A stretch of DNA of 64,000 nucleotides from Platycnemis pennipes (Eukaryota > Arthropoda > Insecta > Odonata > Platycnemididae): assembly GCA_933228895.1 (NCBI GenBank), contig OW121857.1:72907672-72971671 (forward strand). Direction: 5' to 3'. Of this stretch, positions 46,000 to 57,789 are shown one piece after another. Below the pieces are notes generated by a model that searched no databases, was not told the origin of the DNA, and was given only the letters and a program-made list of their open reading frames with translations. Numbering within the stretch: the first letter of the stretch is position 1; every line of letters starts with the position of its first letter. The translations under genes and the position numbers were made by a program.

Positions 46000-46890
46000 T
46001 GAGTTTGACCTCACTGAGATAAACCTGCGGTATTCTTACAATTGCGCTCAGACGGTTATTTGGCATCTTAGTCATTACCCATGGTGATTCAGCAGAATAG
46101 CACACAAACGTCAATTTGCATACTTTTTTTTATCCAGTAATGATTAAGTTAGTTGGGATAGGATTCCGATTCCATAATTATTCCTTCTGTTAAATATTTT
46201 GAATTGCGGTGAAGAATGTTAACTATAGTAAAATAAATAAAATAATGTCGCAAGAATGATGACCCATTCATTGCGGTGTCATAACTTAGTTATTATAGTT
46301 TAATTCTGTATAACTTGCAATACCAATTTGCTGATTTGCAGTTAACCTTTTTGATGGTTTCCATGTCAACTGTATTAGCTAGGTCAATGTAGTGCCAGTC
46401 TGGCAAACCATAGGTTGTTGTGTTTATCTTAGGTTAAATATTAAACGCTGCGCTACAACCTCAGCCTTGGAGGAAAATATTTTAAGGCTTGCCAGTCTCT
46501 CTTTGGTTGAAATTATCTAAAAAATGCTGTGCTTTTTAAGGGGTTTTGACCAAATTCAGTCGACTGAGCATCTTATACTCAAGTCTACTGCTAATTGTTC
46601 CCATAATTTACCCATTTAATTAATATGGGTGAAAGGTTTTAGGTATATTGTTTGTCCTATGTAAGATTTTGAAAAGAAAAAATAATATAGTTACTACCAT
46701 TGAATAGATACATTGTACTAACACTCAACCCGAAAAAACTACACGCTAAATCTGTTTTAATTTACCATTTGGCGGGCGTAACCCTGTTTCTCTCTAAGCA
46801 TATAGCTGATGACTTCAGCCTAGTTTCGGCGAAAAGTGCAGGGGATCACCTATTTATTCCTAGGTGAGAGTGCCGGGAAAATTCAGAAGC
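46000..46890. other. AT-rich non-coding DNA
   Basis: A weak 13-nt inverted repeat (AGTCTGGCAAACC near 46396, complement near 46485, two mismatches) has no target duplication and is not called. A CTGATGA...GAAA string at 46808 fails as a hammerhead. A weak acceptor-donor juxtaposition (TTATTCCTAG|GTGAGAG) lies at about 46855-46871. Confidence 0.5.
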
Positions 46891-46899
46891 GCGCTTAGA

Positions 46900-47640
46900 C
46901 CACTCAACTCTGAGCCGAAAGAGTGATATTCCTCCTCTCCTTACCGTTTTTTCGCTCAGCTCCTCCTGACTAGCGAAGGGGCCGGCCGTTCAACCGACCA
47001 AGAACACCGCGCGAAGTGGTGGCGGGGATCGGAATTCGCTGGAGCAATCATACAAATAGCCTCAAGCGCCGTTTTAATATTTCAGCAGCTAGCTCGGCAG
47101 TGGGGAAGTCTCGCGAGGGAAGCACGGGGGAGTGGAAAAGAGAGGGAGAGGGCATAACTCGAGTGTATTAGGATATTTGATACATTCATTCGTAGCGAAA
47201 AAGTGAGCGAGGTTTTGGGCGGTGGAGGAAGAGGATTGCCTCGGAGTGTTATCTCATTTAGCCTTCATCTATTATTCATCATCATCGCCCCCGAAGCTTG
47301 CAGCAACGCACTTGCCTCCATCTCCCCTCCACGTCTCGGCTTCCATCAGCCTCTCTGGTGCATAACACCTCCCAACTCCCCGACACCCCCCCACTGGTAC
47401 ACTTTGCCCCCTCCCGAAAAATTCCCTGTGCGGCGTGGGAGGGTTGCGGGAGGCAATCAGGTTAAAACGGTGCTATTCCCATCCCGAAAGCAATTACGGA
47501 CATTAGTGTGTCATAGTTAATTTTTGTCCAGAGATGTGGGAGGTGGTTCGATGCCTTTTCTTTCTGGAGAGAGGAGACGTGGGTTTGAGAAGTGGAATCC
47601 CACGTGTGACGTGCGAGGATCAGGGACTATAAGGGAATAT
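46900..47640. other. GC-richer block
   Basis: CpG-rich at 46970-47130 and then mixed C-rich and G-rich tracts. The 105-codon frame at 47203-47520 is Pro/Ser-rich with no domain. No gene call. Confidence 0.45.
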
Positions 47641-47644
47641 TGGA

Positions 47645-48490
47645 GTTAAAAATCTTTTTTGTGGGTTTTTTCTTGGGATATAGATAGTGGATTGTGGTTC
47701 TTGTGGCCATAAGAGGGGATGAACGAGTTTAACTTTGTGTTCAGGTCGCTCACTAGAAGAATTCGGAGCTCCTTAGCTCCAGGAGACCATTGATAGTTAA
47801 AATAATTTGCGCCATATAGGATGAATGGATGATGTAGCAGAGAGAGAATTACTTTAGGAAACCGGAGGAAGAGTGGAGAGTAACCCGGCCTCGGAATAAG
47901 CCTCCTTTGAGCGTACGGTACCAACGTGACTATGGTTTAACGTCTTATCCGACGGACAGTGTACTGGACGCTGCCCCTTACACAGCTCAAATATGTATCG
48001 ACGTACGGTTGAAAAATTCCCGTCACGGCCTGTATTCGAAACAAGGTCAGACCAGAAATAAAGCCAGTACCTTAGCCATCCCACTTTAACCCGATCCACT
48101 TATCGGAGAATGATACGGGATTTTGAGAGGAAGAAGTGAAATTCAATTAATAATAATGCTCCAGCAAGCCGGAGTTTTCTCGAAACTTTACTTTTGGTTA
48201 TTATCTTGTTCTTGCACTCAGGTCTTCAATTATAGAAACTTGTACGAATAATATTCAATAAGGGATTTTTGTGGACCTTTTGTTCTCTAGAGTACCTACC
48301 CGTAGCACCAAATCGACAATTTGAAATACTTGAGTTGCGCCAGCATATTAGTAATTTCTTTTTCTAGTTAGTGTTAATTTTTCAATATTGTCATTACTAC
48401 TGAAATGATCTTGGATGGCTGCAATTTGTCAATTATTTTTCGCCCTTACTTTTTACGTCTTGGTGCAATGCGTGACTTTTTTATCCCAGC
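47645..48490. other. Unassigned DNA
   Basis: Short overlapping frames on both strands at 47646-48099, no domain; AT-rich to 48490. Confidence 0.5.
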
Positions 48491-48500
48491 AGAATGAGGG

Positions 48501-48597
48501 TTTCCATCTGTTTAGTGATTTTTCAATTTGTTTAGTCATCTGTTTTCCATCTGTTTAGTGATTTTTCAATTTGTTTAGTCATCTGTTTTCCATCTTT
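48501..48597. repeat. 43-bp tandem repeat, about 2.3 copies
   Basis: The unit begins TTTCCATCTGTTTAGTGATT at 48501 and again, identically, at 48544; a third, partial copy starts at 48587. Each unit contains two related halves (TGTTTAGTGATTTTTCAAT and TTGTTTAGTCATCTG), so the repeat itself may have arisen from a half-length duplication. The two full units are identical, so the duplication is recent or homogenised. Confidence 0.9.
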
Positions 48598-48609
48598 TTA
48601 ATGGTAATT

Positions 48610-50000
48610 GACGTAGAATGGTAAGGTGAATCCCGACTATGGAAAATCGTTACGACCTGAACGTTGTTGGCATTCTCGAAATCGACCACGGTGGAATTGA
48701 GTTGAATCATTTCTCTGACTCTTACCTCTCTGTTCCCCACACCATCGTCTTCTCCGAAACTCATTTCCATTCGCTCCGAGCGTTCGCTTAGTCACTACTC
48801 ACCCTTCCCCACTCATTTCCCCTCCCCGGACATCCTAGTTCCCTTCCCCCCCGTACCTATTCCCCCACTCCACCGCCAAGTGCACATAGTCATCTCCAAT
48901 ACGGGTGATTTCTCACGCTTCGTCGCCTAATCTAATGGAACACCCCTCAAACTACTCCTCCCCTCCCCCCCTACTTGCCCATTCACGCTTCTCAGCGACC
49001 TCCGGCGAAATCCCTTTTTAACAGATGACCAGGAAATGGCCCCTAGAAATCATCCCGACCCAAAGAAACTTTTAGACCCTGGATTCATATCGATTTTTGT
49101 GCGACAGTTTTAGTCTTGGTGATGTAAAAAAGGTGATGCATGGAGCGCATCCCGATTATCAGCAACGTTCAGCACGAAATTTTGTTTGTGTATTTCTAGT
49201 TGATTCCGGTGATGCATGGCATGTCGCATGTTTTCACAAAACTTTGGCTATCAACCCTACCAATCCATGTGTCTTCATCCTTTATTATCGCATTCCTGCG
49301 GAAAAATACACTCATCTGATTCATTGATTTTAGACTGATATCCACTGAAAAGTTTCCATAGCCATTTTTGATGCCACGGCATTTATAAACTATTCCAGCA
49401 GCTTTGGACGCGTAGTTGACAATTTTATTGAGAAAACTGCAATGATGTAGTTTATTTTTTAACTATCCCTCGCAATGTTGATAGGTTTTAAATTTCATTT
49501 GGCACAATCTCTGCATTTTCCGGGTGAAAAAATTAATCGTGTACCGCTAATTTAAAACTACTTCTATTAATAATTTGCAAATGGTTTACTTGCAGTAATA
49601 AGTTTATAGCATATACCGTGTCATCTGCGTGCAACATTGGTTAGAGCGTTAAAACAGATGAGCCGAAAGAAATCATTACGATCTTTCTTTACCAAAGTGT
49701 ACACGAGACAAGAATAGTTGATATAGATTTACTAATGAATTAAAGGTAGAATATATTTGAGAGTACTCGTGCAATTGGACTTGCGTGCTGCGAAGGCTGA
49801 AAATATGAAAATCTGAACTGGAATACTTTTCCAGTTATCAGCACGCCCCTGAAAATTTTTCACGCACTTTGATCTTTGAGCTTTTTAGCATGATTAGTTT
49901 TGGTGGATAGTTAGGAAATTTTTAATTGCCTTGCAAGGGAATTATTTTCTGCTCCTGCTGCAGTGAAGATTAGAATTTAGGTAAAAATCGTAGCTTTCAG
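48610..50000. other. Unassigned DNA with a C-rich tract
   Basis: About 48785-49010 is C-rich with no coding content; the remainder is AT-rich. No feature is supported. Confidence 0.5.
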
Positions 50001-50004
50001 ACGG

Positions 50005-50613
50005 ATGTGGATTAGAAAAGGACTACCAATTCTTAGCCTTGTACCTGTAGAACCGCCAGAAAGCATGATCATTCGATGGCTCGGAGGGATCATGCGCGAA
50101 GGAGTGCCTCAAAATAGGATTCAGAAATGGAGAATAATGGGGGTGGATAGTGGAGCAGAGGGACAAACTCTCGGGTTGCAAATCAAATTCTTAGGAGTGG
50201 GGGTGATTGGTATGCTGTCCTACGGTCGAAACCTTATCGGGACTTGGGTGGTTTATCTTCATGAACCACCCATGGTTTCGAAGACTAAAGCGAGCATCGT
50301 GGAAATTATACTGAACGCAACGATTCTGATTGAAAGGGGCATATCGGATTTGAATGGACCTCGCATGCTAGATATGGATTCGTTCTTATATTTTATTTTT
50401 AATCAGAACTAATAATAATAACTTATGGTATTAGCTTCAACAAAACGTAAACAGTGGAGAATGCCAGATTTTGCATACGTTGAAGAAAAATTCATTTACC
50501 TGTATTTACTTTCAGGGACTACATGGGGAAATATAAAAAATATACATTGCTTTTATTTTGATGACCATTTTAAGGACCTACTAAATAAAGACTCAACCAT
50601 GTTCGTGAATTAA
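50005..50613 (+). other. Two consecutive unrecognised open frames
   Basis: A 135-codon frame at 50005-50412 is followed by a 62-codon frame at 50425-50613. They lie in ordinary-complexity, AT-rich sequence and have balanced amino-acid composition, unlike most long frames here. The first contains several hydrophobic stretches but no motif that I know; its start codon has no special context. The second contains an acceptor-like TTTACTTTCAG ending at 50515, and all three frames after it stop early. It may be an eroded pseudogene or TE fragment; I do not call a gene. Confidence 0.2.
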
Positions 50614-50639
50614 TAATAAAACTTTTAAGTTCCGAGGTG

Positions 50640-51275
50640 AGTCTGGAGTTGAATTAAACCTATTCCAGCCTCAAGACTATCAACTACGTAATGTAAGCAG
50701 TTTTTCTGAGCTGAACGTAGATTGGTACAGCTTCTTAAGCCGAGAATCCCTGGTCTTCTGCACGAATGGCCATTTCACATCATATGCTCTTGAAAAAAGG
50801 ACGGAATAACCCTGATCGAATAGAACCTTTTATGTTCCCTGCTCGAAAAGCATTTGCTCTTATGTCAGTACTTACTTTTTTGCATCTCATTTCCTCCCCC
50901 AGAGTTTTATTCCCGACCCGTTATTTCTTTCGTTCAGCGCATGCATGCTAATCCGAGATGATGAAAAATACCTCAAGAGTGGTCGAGAGCGCGACGCTCT
51001 CGCGGAAGAAACGGTACCGACGAAAATAGAGAGTTAAGACTCGCAACGCATATAAGAGAACACTTTTTTTATTCCTCCGGAGATCCTCGTCCGCCTGAGC
51101 GGGTGGGAGGGAGGGGAAAAAAATCCCCCGGGTCAGAAGGCAAGGAAAATACCAGGTCATCTACGCAGTGTATCTCTTCAAAATGAACGGTATTGTGTGT
51201 TCAGGCCGGCGGCGTCAGCGGCGGCCGTCTCCTCCGAGTTGAGTCCGGGAGATGGAATGTTGCGCCGTCATCTAA
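50640..51275. other. Unassigned DNA, GC-richer at the end
   Basis: AT-rich to about 50960, then mixed. A CpG-dense stretch lies at 51200-51245. Short frames only. Confidence 0.5.
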
Positions 51276-51279
51276 GGGG

Positions 51280-51840
51280 TCAGGAGTTGACGGACTTTGA
51301 AGTCCCTCGGTGACGGACGAACGTCGACTGGGATTCGGTGTTTCGGTCCTTGATGGAGGGAGGGGAAAGAAGAAGGAATAAAGGAGAAGGAGGAGGAGAT
51401 AAAGAGTGTGCTCTGGTATGGAAGGAATAAGAGGATGATGATGTAGGAGGAAGGAAAGAGCGAAAGGGTAGAGGAAAGAGAAACGAACGTCTGGACGAGT
51501 GACCGCGCGTGAAGTCAGGATTTAAGCTCTGCGTTTTTATTATTTCTTCGCGGTTTATCTTTCCCGTTGATTTCTTGCCACGGCTCCAAAGGGATGAAAC
51601 GGGCTGCATGCATTTGCTGCAACGTTTCAAAATACCCCTCTCGTACGCGCATTCATTTCCAATCGCTTGAAAAGCTACGAGCATCGGCCAAGCCGATTGA
51701 AATGGGTTGGCCGAAATTGAAATGAGGCCACTCCCAATCGAATGTGGTCGACGTACCCGAATGCTCGCCTGACAATGAGCTTTGAAAGCAGGGGATAGGA
51801 AAGTTTCTAGGAAAAATGATAATTTTGAGCTAACACGCAA
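51280..51840. other. Purine-rich block with a long minus-strand frame
   Basis: About 51345-51490 is GA-rich, giving a Ser/Pro/Phe-rich C-terminal half to the 186-codon minus-strand frame. The N-terminal half (51540-51840) is of ordinary composition but shows no domain. Not called as a gene. Confidence 0.35.
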
Positions 51841-51849
51841 ATTTAATTC

Positions 51850-52390
51850 GAAGCTTTATTTGATGGAAACAAATTGGCAGCTCATACAATCACGATTTGA
51901 GGAGAAAGGAGATTACAGAAGAACATAACTATACAGGCTTTTCTTTCACGGATACCTGAGCGTGAATAATATGCCCTAGGCATTCTTATGCTTGTCTCAT
52001 TCATATCCTTATTTGTACACCTCTGACCACCACAAATAGCTTGCCAAGGCAGATTGGTGAAAATGGGAAGAGAAAAACCGAAGCAAGTAATAAAATAAAA
52101 ATAAGAAGGAAATCGAGAAACCTTAATTTCTTTGGTCTTGTTTTCAGTATTAGTATTATAGAGCTGAGTAGCCACTATTAACATTGTTATATTTTTTCTG
52201 ACCTTGAGATGTCGTTTGAGACTTGGATTGTTATCTTGTGACTTAGGTTACCTAATAATTTTAAATGTAACTTTACTATACCTACCGTGTTTCTTCACGA
52301 AACCCTGGTCTTTACCGCTTTCTTCTGATCGTTTTAGTTTGCGTAACTTCACAAATTGAAGTAGTCTGTTCAATCAAGTGCCGGTAGTTT
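51850..52390. other. AT-rich non-coding DNA
   Basis: A 100-codon minus-strand frame at 51882-52184 has no domain. Nothing else seen. Confidence 0.5.
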
Positions 52391-52396
52391 GAGTAT

Positions 52397-52437
52397 TATC
52401 TTATCTTATAAGTATCTTATCTTATAAGTATCTTATC
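52397..52437. repeat. 16-bp tandem repeat, about 2.6 copies
   Basis: The unit TATCTTATCTTATAAG occurs at 52397-52412 and 52413-52428, with a partial third copy to 52437. All copies are identical. Confidence 0.88.
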
Positions 52438-52449
52438 CTCTCCTATCGG

Positions 52450-53345
52450 AATAAGTGACCCCTTGTTCTCACCCGTTGTGGTTAACTTTAACGCGTCAAT
52501 GCTCGGAGAAATGGGTCGAAGGAAGTGATGAACTAGGAGAGACGTATGAGGAGGCCAGTGGGTGGACCCTGGCTTCCAGCAGAAGCAGTGACCGCCGCCG
52601 AAATAGAACTCGAGAAGGATTCTCGGGGATTCTTCTCGGAATCGGTCACCCTTGCCCGGAACGGGGGGGCGGACTACTCCCCACGGTCAGAGCGTTAGAT
52701 TTCTGGAAAAAAAAGCCACTCCCGACTGAAAAACGTCGCTTATTTCCTCCGGTCCCTCCTCCTCCCCAGACTCCTATGACTGACACTCTTTGACTCGGGT
52801 AGGACTCTGCCAGGGGTGTGGAGAGTTCCTATCCACCCAGGGTCCACCGCTGTCAAACGGCCGATCTCATCCTCTTGTCCGCCCCCTTCCCTTCTCAACT
52901 CTGCCGTCAGGCCGGACGCATACAACCCCATTTCTCCCCCTCCCGGAAACCCCGAAAAGGCGGGAGAAGAATCTTTGACCGTCGTCCACCCTCTCCCTCT
53001 CTCAGCCACTTTTTTTTTCCGGAGTTGCAAATGCGGCCGCTGTGCGGAATGGGGATGGGGTGGGTTCTGAGATGAGGGATTGGTAGGGGTGGGAGTATCC
53101 ATTTAGATGATCAAGTTAGCTTCTGGACGAGGGCATCTCATGTTACACCTGACTGCACCCCATTCACACCCTCCCCACCGCTCATCCCCCCCTTTCTCAC
53201 CCTCCCCCTGGCCCCTCGACAACCCCCTCACGAAATGCAACCCTCGTACACTTCCCATCACTCATGCCCTCGCCCATGACTCTGAGTGCAATGCAATTTT
53301 CGCTAATAATTTTATTCTCTCCGCCCAGGGAGTCGACGTCCCTTA
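52450..53345. other. GC-rich, then C-rich block
   Basis: Overlapping frames on both strands (up to 120 codons) without domains. GGTGGACCCTGG at 52561-52572 has its exact complement at 52837-52848, but without a target duplication this is not called a transposon. About 53145-53240 is C-rich. Confidence 0.45.
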
Positions 53346-53349
53346 ATCG

Positions 53350-54800
53350 GGGGTCCTGCATACCTTATGGCATTGAGAGTCGTACCGAGTATTCCAGTCC
53401 TTATGGCGTGTACAAGAGGATTCTTCCGATAGGTTTTTAACGTTTTCAGAGCAGGTCCTTTGTCCGTTGCTGAGGGGATGGTTTCGTAAAAGTACCCTCA
53501 GGACTCCTTCCCCCTACCTTCCCATGCGATGGTTCGAGTGGCCACTTCACAGGCTTACCACTCTAAGGGTTTTGGTATGTCCCCTTTGCCGGCGTTGCTT
53601 AATCCCACGAAGTGTTTCCTTCGCCTTGGTTGTTTCCAAGGACTCCGTTCCCTCTTGCACGGTACGCCCCTTTCTTCTGTAGTACGAGGAGAGAGGCTGT
53701 GACTCCATCATAGTTCAAAGGTCGATTCCTCGCGTGTTAAAATTAATCAAATTTGCGTCGGGGTCTATTCAGCTTCGTGTTAGAGAATGGTAGAGGTTTT
53801 TTTTGATGACATTGAATTTACAAGGTCGGAGTGCGTACTTACTGTATTGCGTCACTAGGCCGCAATGCCGTCTCATATGAAGCGAATAGAAAGCCACGCT
53901 AAGTATCTTCCTACGTTCCGTGGATCTCTTGACCCTTCCCTTGCACTTGTCAGGATGGAAGTGTCTTGAAAAATTAGAGACATTAACTTAGACGACCGTT
54001 TCCATGATTTTTTGCGCGTCTCTTGATCTTTCGTTATTAAATTCACGCGTGATATTATGGTTAGCCATTAATTAGGTACTGCCATAATAGTATCATCCGA
54101 CAGTCGTTCGAAAGACATAGCTTGATTCATGTTGGCACTTCATTTTGTCTAGATTATTTTATATATCTATCCGTGCTTCGCATACTACTCTACAATAGCA
54201 CGTGGAATACAGTGTTACATCGCCAGACGTGACGAAGGGAAGAAGGAGGAAAACAATAAAAAAAGAAAGGATTGGATGATGTGTTTCGGCTCAAGGAGTT
54301 TAACCTCCGTTTGCGTCTTGGTCGTAACTGTAGCGTGGGAAAAGCGTTTTCTTCAATGAATTCAATCAATAGTATCCCTCTTTTTGTCTCTGTTGTCTAA
54401 TCTGCATGTATTACTTGGTGAATAAACATTCCTTCAAATTCGAGTTAATCTTTCCCTCAATCTGAATCCATTAGGAGATTTTAACTAAGCGCAAACACTG
54501 CGAGTGACTTTCAAGATCCCATGTATTTCTCTTTTGAAAACCATGAAAACTTTTTATGCTCCTATTATTATCTATTATTTGTGAAATGAACTACTTTTCC
54601 AGAACAGAATCTGGCCCGGTTTGTGAGTTCGTGTGACTATAAGTAAAGAAAGTGGTTTCAAGTTGGTTATAAGTTATTCACCTTTATCGTTGAACTAATT
54701 TAGGCTTAATCTTAGTACAGCATCTTTGTCTAAATACGGATTTGAACATTCTTCTATTTTGGGCAGCCAGGTAGGCACGTTATCAAACTAGCTACAACAG
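53350..54800. other. Unassigned DNA
   Basis: GC-moderate to about 53700, AT-rich after. No feature seen. Confidence 0.5.
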
Positions 54801-54817
54801 TTGGAGTTATATTTGGG

Positions 54818-55459
54818 GTGATAAGACTGTGGTGGTTCTCGAAGAACTTGAAAAGGCATTCTTCGAATTTGATTCAAGACAGCCAGAAAGGAGAATTTCT
54901 AGCACTCAAACCACTCATCCTCTTCGTGCCATATGAACATCCCACCCGCAAACGAACTTCCCGTCTGTCAAACAGTTTAAAATTCGACCCCCGGGGAACT
55001 TCATCCCCCACCCCATTAAAACCCTTCACCCTTCCCTCCCCGAAAAACGACCCCTCCGGAGTCAGGGCGGTGTCCCCTTCACCACCGAACCCTTTGCATA
55101 AAATCATTCCCTCCGCATCCGCTTCCATCCCCCGCTCGTTCCGAATTCAAATGGCAGCTTTCTCACGTTATCGAATCCCCATCGGACGTCATTCGACACT
55201 CCCTATTCCTGCACTCTCGGCGTCTCTAGAGCCCACACGACCTCTCGCCCAGGCGCCGCTGATTGGTGGGATACGCAACTCGTATCCTGGCGTGGGAAAT
55301 AGCGACATAACAAAATATTCCGTCCTAAATGAAGTGCTAACTCGTCATCTTTGTATATACACAAATTGTCATTCCCATATAGTGTTGGGAAACATCTCGG
55401 TCGTTGTTATAGAATTCGTACCGAGCAAAACACTGTGGTGTTGCGTCATAATTCATTAA
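54818..55459 (+). other. 213-codon open frame, unrecognised, probably non-coding
   Basis: A long frame whose middle (about residues 60-115) is Pro/Ser-rich from a C-rich tract; the ends have mixed composition. I see no domain, signal peptide or transmembrane pattern, and no convincing splice sites at its borders. An 84-codon minus-strand frame overlaps it. It is one of the few long frames not confined to low complexity, so it is recorded, at low confidence. Confidence 0.15.
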
Positions 55460-55469
55460 GAAATATAAC

Positions 55470-57370
55470 ATATGGTCGTACCAATAGGTTCTTTTCATAA
55501 TCTAGGATTTGACTCGAAGTGTCGCTACTAATAAATTTTTTGGCCAACATAGTCCGAGACGATTTTCTATTGCAACTGAAATGATCAAGAAAGAGTTTTG
55601 GCCTCAAAATCGCACCATTTCCTTACAATTATTCCATATTCCTCTCGCGAATCCTTAAGTTGGTTGGATGAGCGCAGTATGATGTGACATATTCTGACCG
55701 CTAACTTATAAAAACCAAATATTCCTCTTACCGCATCTTAACATTCGTTCTAATAATAATTATCCACTATTAAAGGCCACTTTTTTATGTACCATGCGTC
55801 TTATGATTTTCAACCTTATATTACCAACTCACTCTACCCGATGAGTAAACAGTTCCTTTATTCCAAGTGAAATGCATGAACGAGGCAAGTGATATAGCCT
55901 CACGTGTAGCAATGGATGCGAGAACCCGACACTGAATTAGAGGGTGACCAATGGCAAAGTGTTGTAAATACCTCCCATGACGCGGAGGGCAAAGCGCGCC
56001 CCATTGTTGATTTTGCGTTTTATGACTGTGACCGCGATTTTTTCCTGGGTAAAATAAATAAAAACAAACAAAAAGTCCTTCGGGATGAGATATGCTGCAA
56101 CCCTGAAGGTGGCTTTTCTTTCTTGGAACAATGCAGAAATTGGGGATGAGTGATGTTGTGAAGGGTGGAGCGTCCGCGGAAACTCGGGATCGTGTGGGAG
56201 TCGAAACCGCATGAGGGTGTGTGAAGGGGAATAGGACAGTGAGAGCAGAGAGAGATGCCTTGGAAGATGTAGAGATTTGTTTTTAAAAAACGAGAGGCTG
56301 ATTTACGAGGCCATCCACGCAGGATCATTTTCCTCTTAGCGGTCCTGTCTGCATAGGGTGTCATTGCAACGGAGGTGGCAGTGGTCATATAGTTCGCGAG
56401 TCAGTGGGGGAGCGTCCGATGCCTCTCAAAGATACGAATTCGTCCTAAATAAATACCTTCGCTCTCTTCTTCCTTCCTCTAATTTTATTTTGTTTCAATA
56501 TTCAGGATAAACAGTCATAGAACGTTGAATATGTAGACTTGTTCTGAAATTGTAGTAATAAATGAAATATGGTTGTATATATCCATTTACTACATATCCT
56601 CCTCAGAGGACGAAGGTGCTTTCTGGAGCTATGTGTATGCTTGTTTTGTTTTTCCGTATTCTACTGGGCATTAAAGAAGTTTCGCCTCTAAAAGGCTCTA
56701 AAAAAGACAGGTATTGGTTAGTTAGGACATAAAATGTCTCCGGAAAAGTAAAATAATATTATATTCCTTTCCCTATCACTTCTCTCGCGAGCAAGAGAGA
56801 ATTTGCGCTGCATATAAACATTTTATTTCTTCAGAAAACAATTTCCAAATGCAACATTGGCGTATTTAATTAATAGATATCCTTCCCACGTACAGTATTC
56901 ACAGTATTAGAGCGAAAACGCAGTTGTTTACTGATCTTAAGCACTTGAAGTAAGAAGTTTCACTTTATGCAAAATTACAGTAGTCCCTTTATCTTAAAAT
57001 ACCCACGTGAATCAATCCTATTTTGTCAATATACCAGAATACATTGACATAATAATTTGCACCGTTAAAATAAAATCACCTGGATATGAGATAAAAGGAA
57101 CTAGGTTATAACATTTTATATACTTTTTATTGCCAATGAATTAGCTCTAGTGCAGTGCGATTCGTTAACACTTTCTTGCGTCAGGTTTTTATTTTTTCTT
57201 CATGTTGCAAAACGTCGTTGGGTTTTGACGCGAAAAGAGTCGTAAAAGCAGAGGAAGAGTAACGGAGTAATGAAGGACAAATGTGTTTTCATGCCTTAGC
57301 TATAGCGGCCGGAAGCCTAGTTTTCTCCTCAGCAGTGTTGGCCGTTGTGTGGTTGTACTGGAGCCAAAAT
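55470..57370. other. AT-rich DNA, two overlapping frame clusters
   Basis: Short frames overlap at 55916-56388 on both strands without a domain. The rest is AT-rich with no repeat or RNA-like signal. Confidence 0.5.
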
Positions 57371-57380
57371 ATAAGAGGAA

Positions 57381-57786
57381 ATGGAATCGGCCAGGGCGAT
57401 CAGAGGTAAAGTGGCGGAGTATGTAAGATGCTTTGGAGACGTTTTAAAGGCGAGACGACCGGACAGTAAAAATAAAAAGAGAAGGGAAGAGAGAGAGAGA
57501 GAGATAGGGGACGAAAAAGGTGTCGAGGATAACCGTGGGAGGAAGAAACTTCTGGAGCCAGCTCGCCATCCACGGAGGAAAAGCTTTTACGATACGCTGG
57601 ATGGATGGCCCGAGAGGGACTGTGAGAGTCACAGACGTGAAAAGCTCTCTCTCGATTTACAGGGAGGAATCGATTAAGGAGCAGATTGATTCCGGCTTGC
57701 CAGGAGATTTGAACAAATGCATTACGAGGGGGGAATGGGTATTGAACAGGACTTGGTATCCAAGTGACCGAAAGACCGTTAAATGA
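57381..57786 (+). other. Two overlapping unrecognised frames with an (AG)n run
   Basis: Frames of 98 codons (57381-57677) and 88 codons (57520-57786) overlap in different phases. The first is Lys/Arg/Glu-rich, partly because of the (AG)n microsatellite at 57488-57503. An acceptor-like CTCCTCAGCAG ends just upstream at about 57335. No domain; a real exon is possible but unsupported. Confidence 0.15.
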
Positions 57787-57789
57787 ATG

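Noticed and set aside
46394..46500. Imperfect 13-nt inverted repeat as possible MITE ends
   Set aside because: Two mismatches, no target duplication and no extension of similarity inward.
46808..46840. CTGATGA followed by GAAA, a hammerhead-like pair
   Set aside because: The bases next to the two boxes cannot pair as stem II (C opposite C), and no stem I or III partners were found. The similar pair at 11224 fails for the same reason.
46855..46871. Plus-strand acceptor-donor juxtaposition TTATTCCTAG|GTGAGAG
   Set aside because: The pyrimidine tract is short and purine-interrupted, and the string is part of a local TCACCTA/TAGGTGA inverted motif. Too weak beside the 41.4 kb site.
52561..52848. 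Exact 12-bp inverted repeat GGTGGACCCTGG, 264 bp apart, as possible transposon ends
   Set aside because: No target-site duplication, no similarity beyond the 12 bp, and about one such pair is expected by chance in a window of this size.
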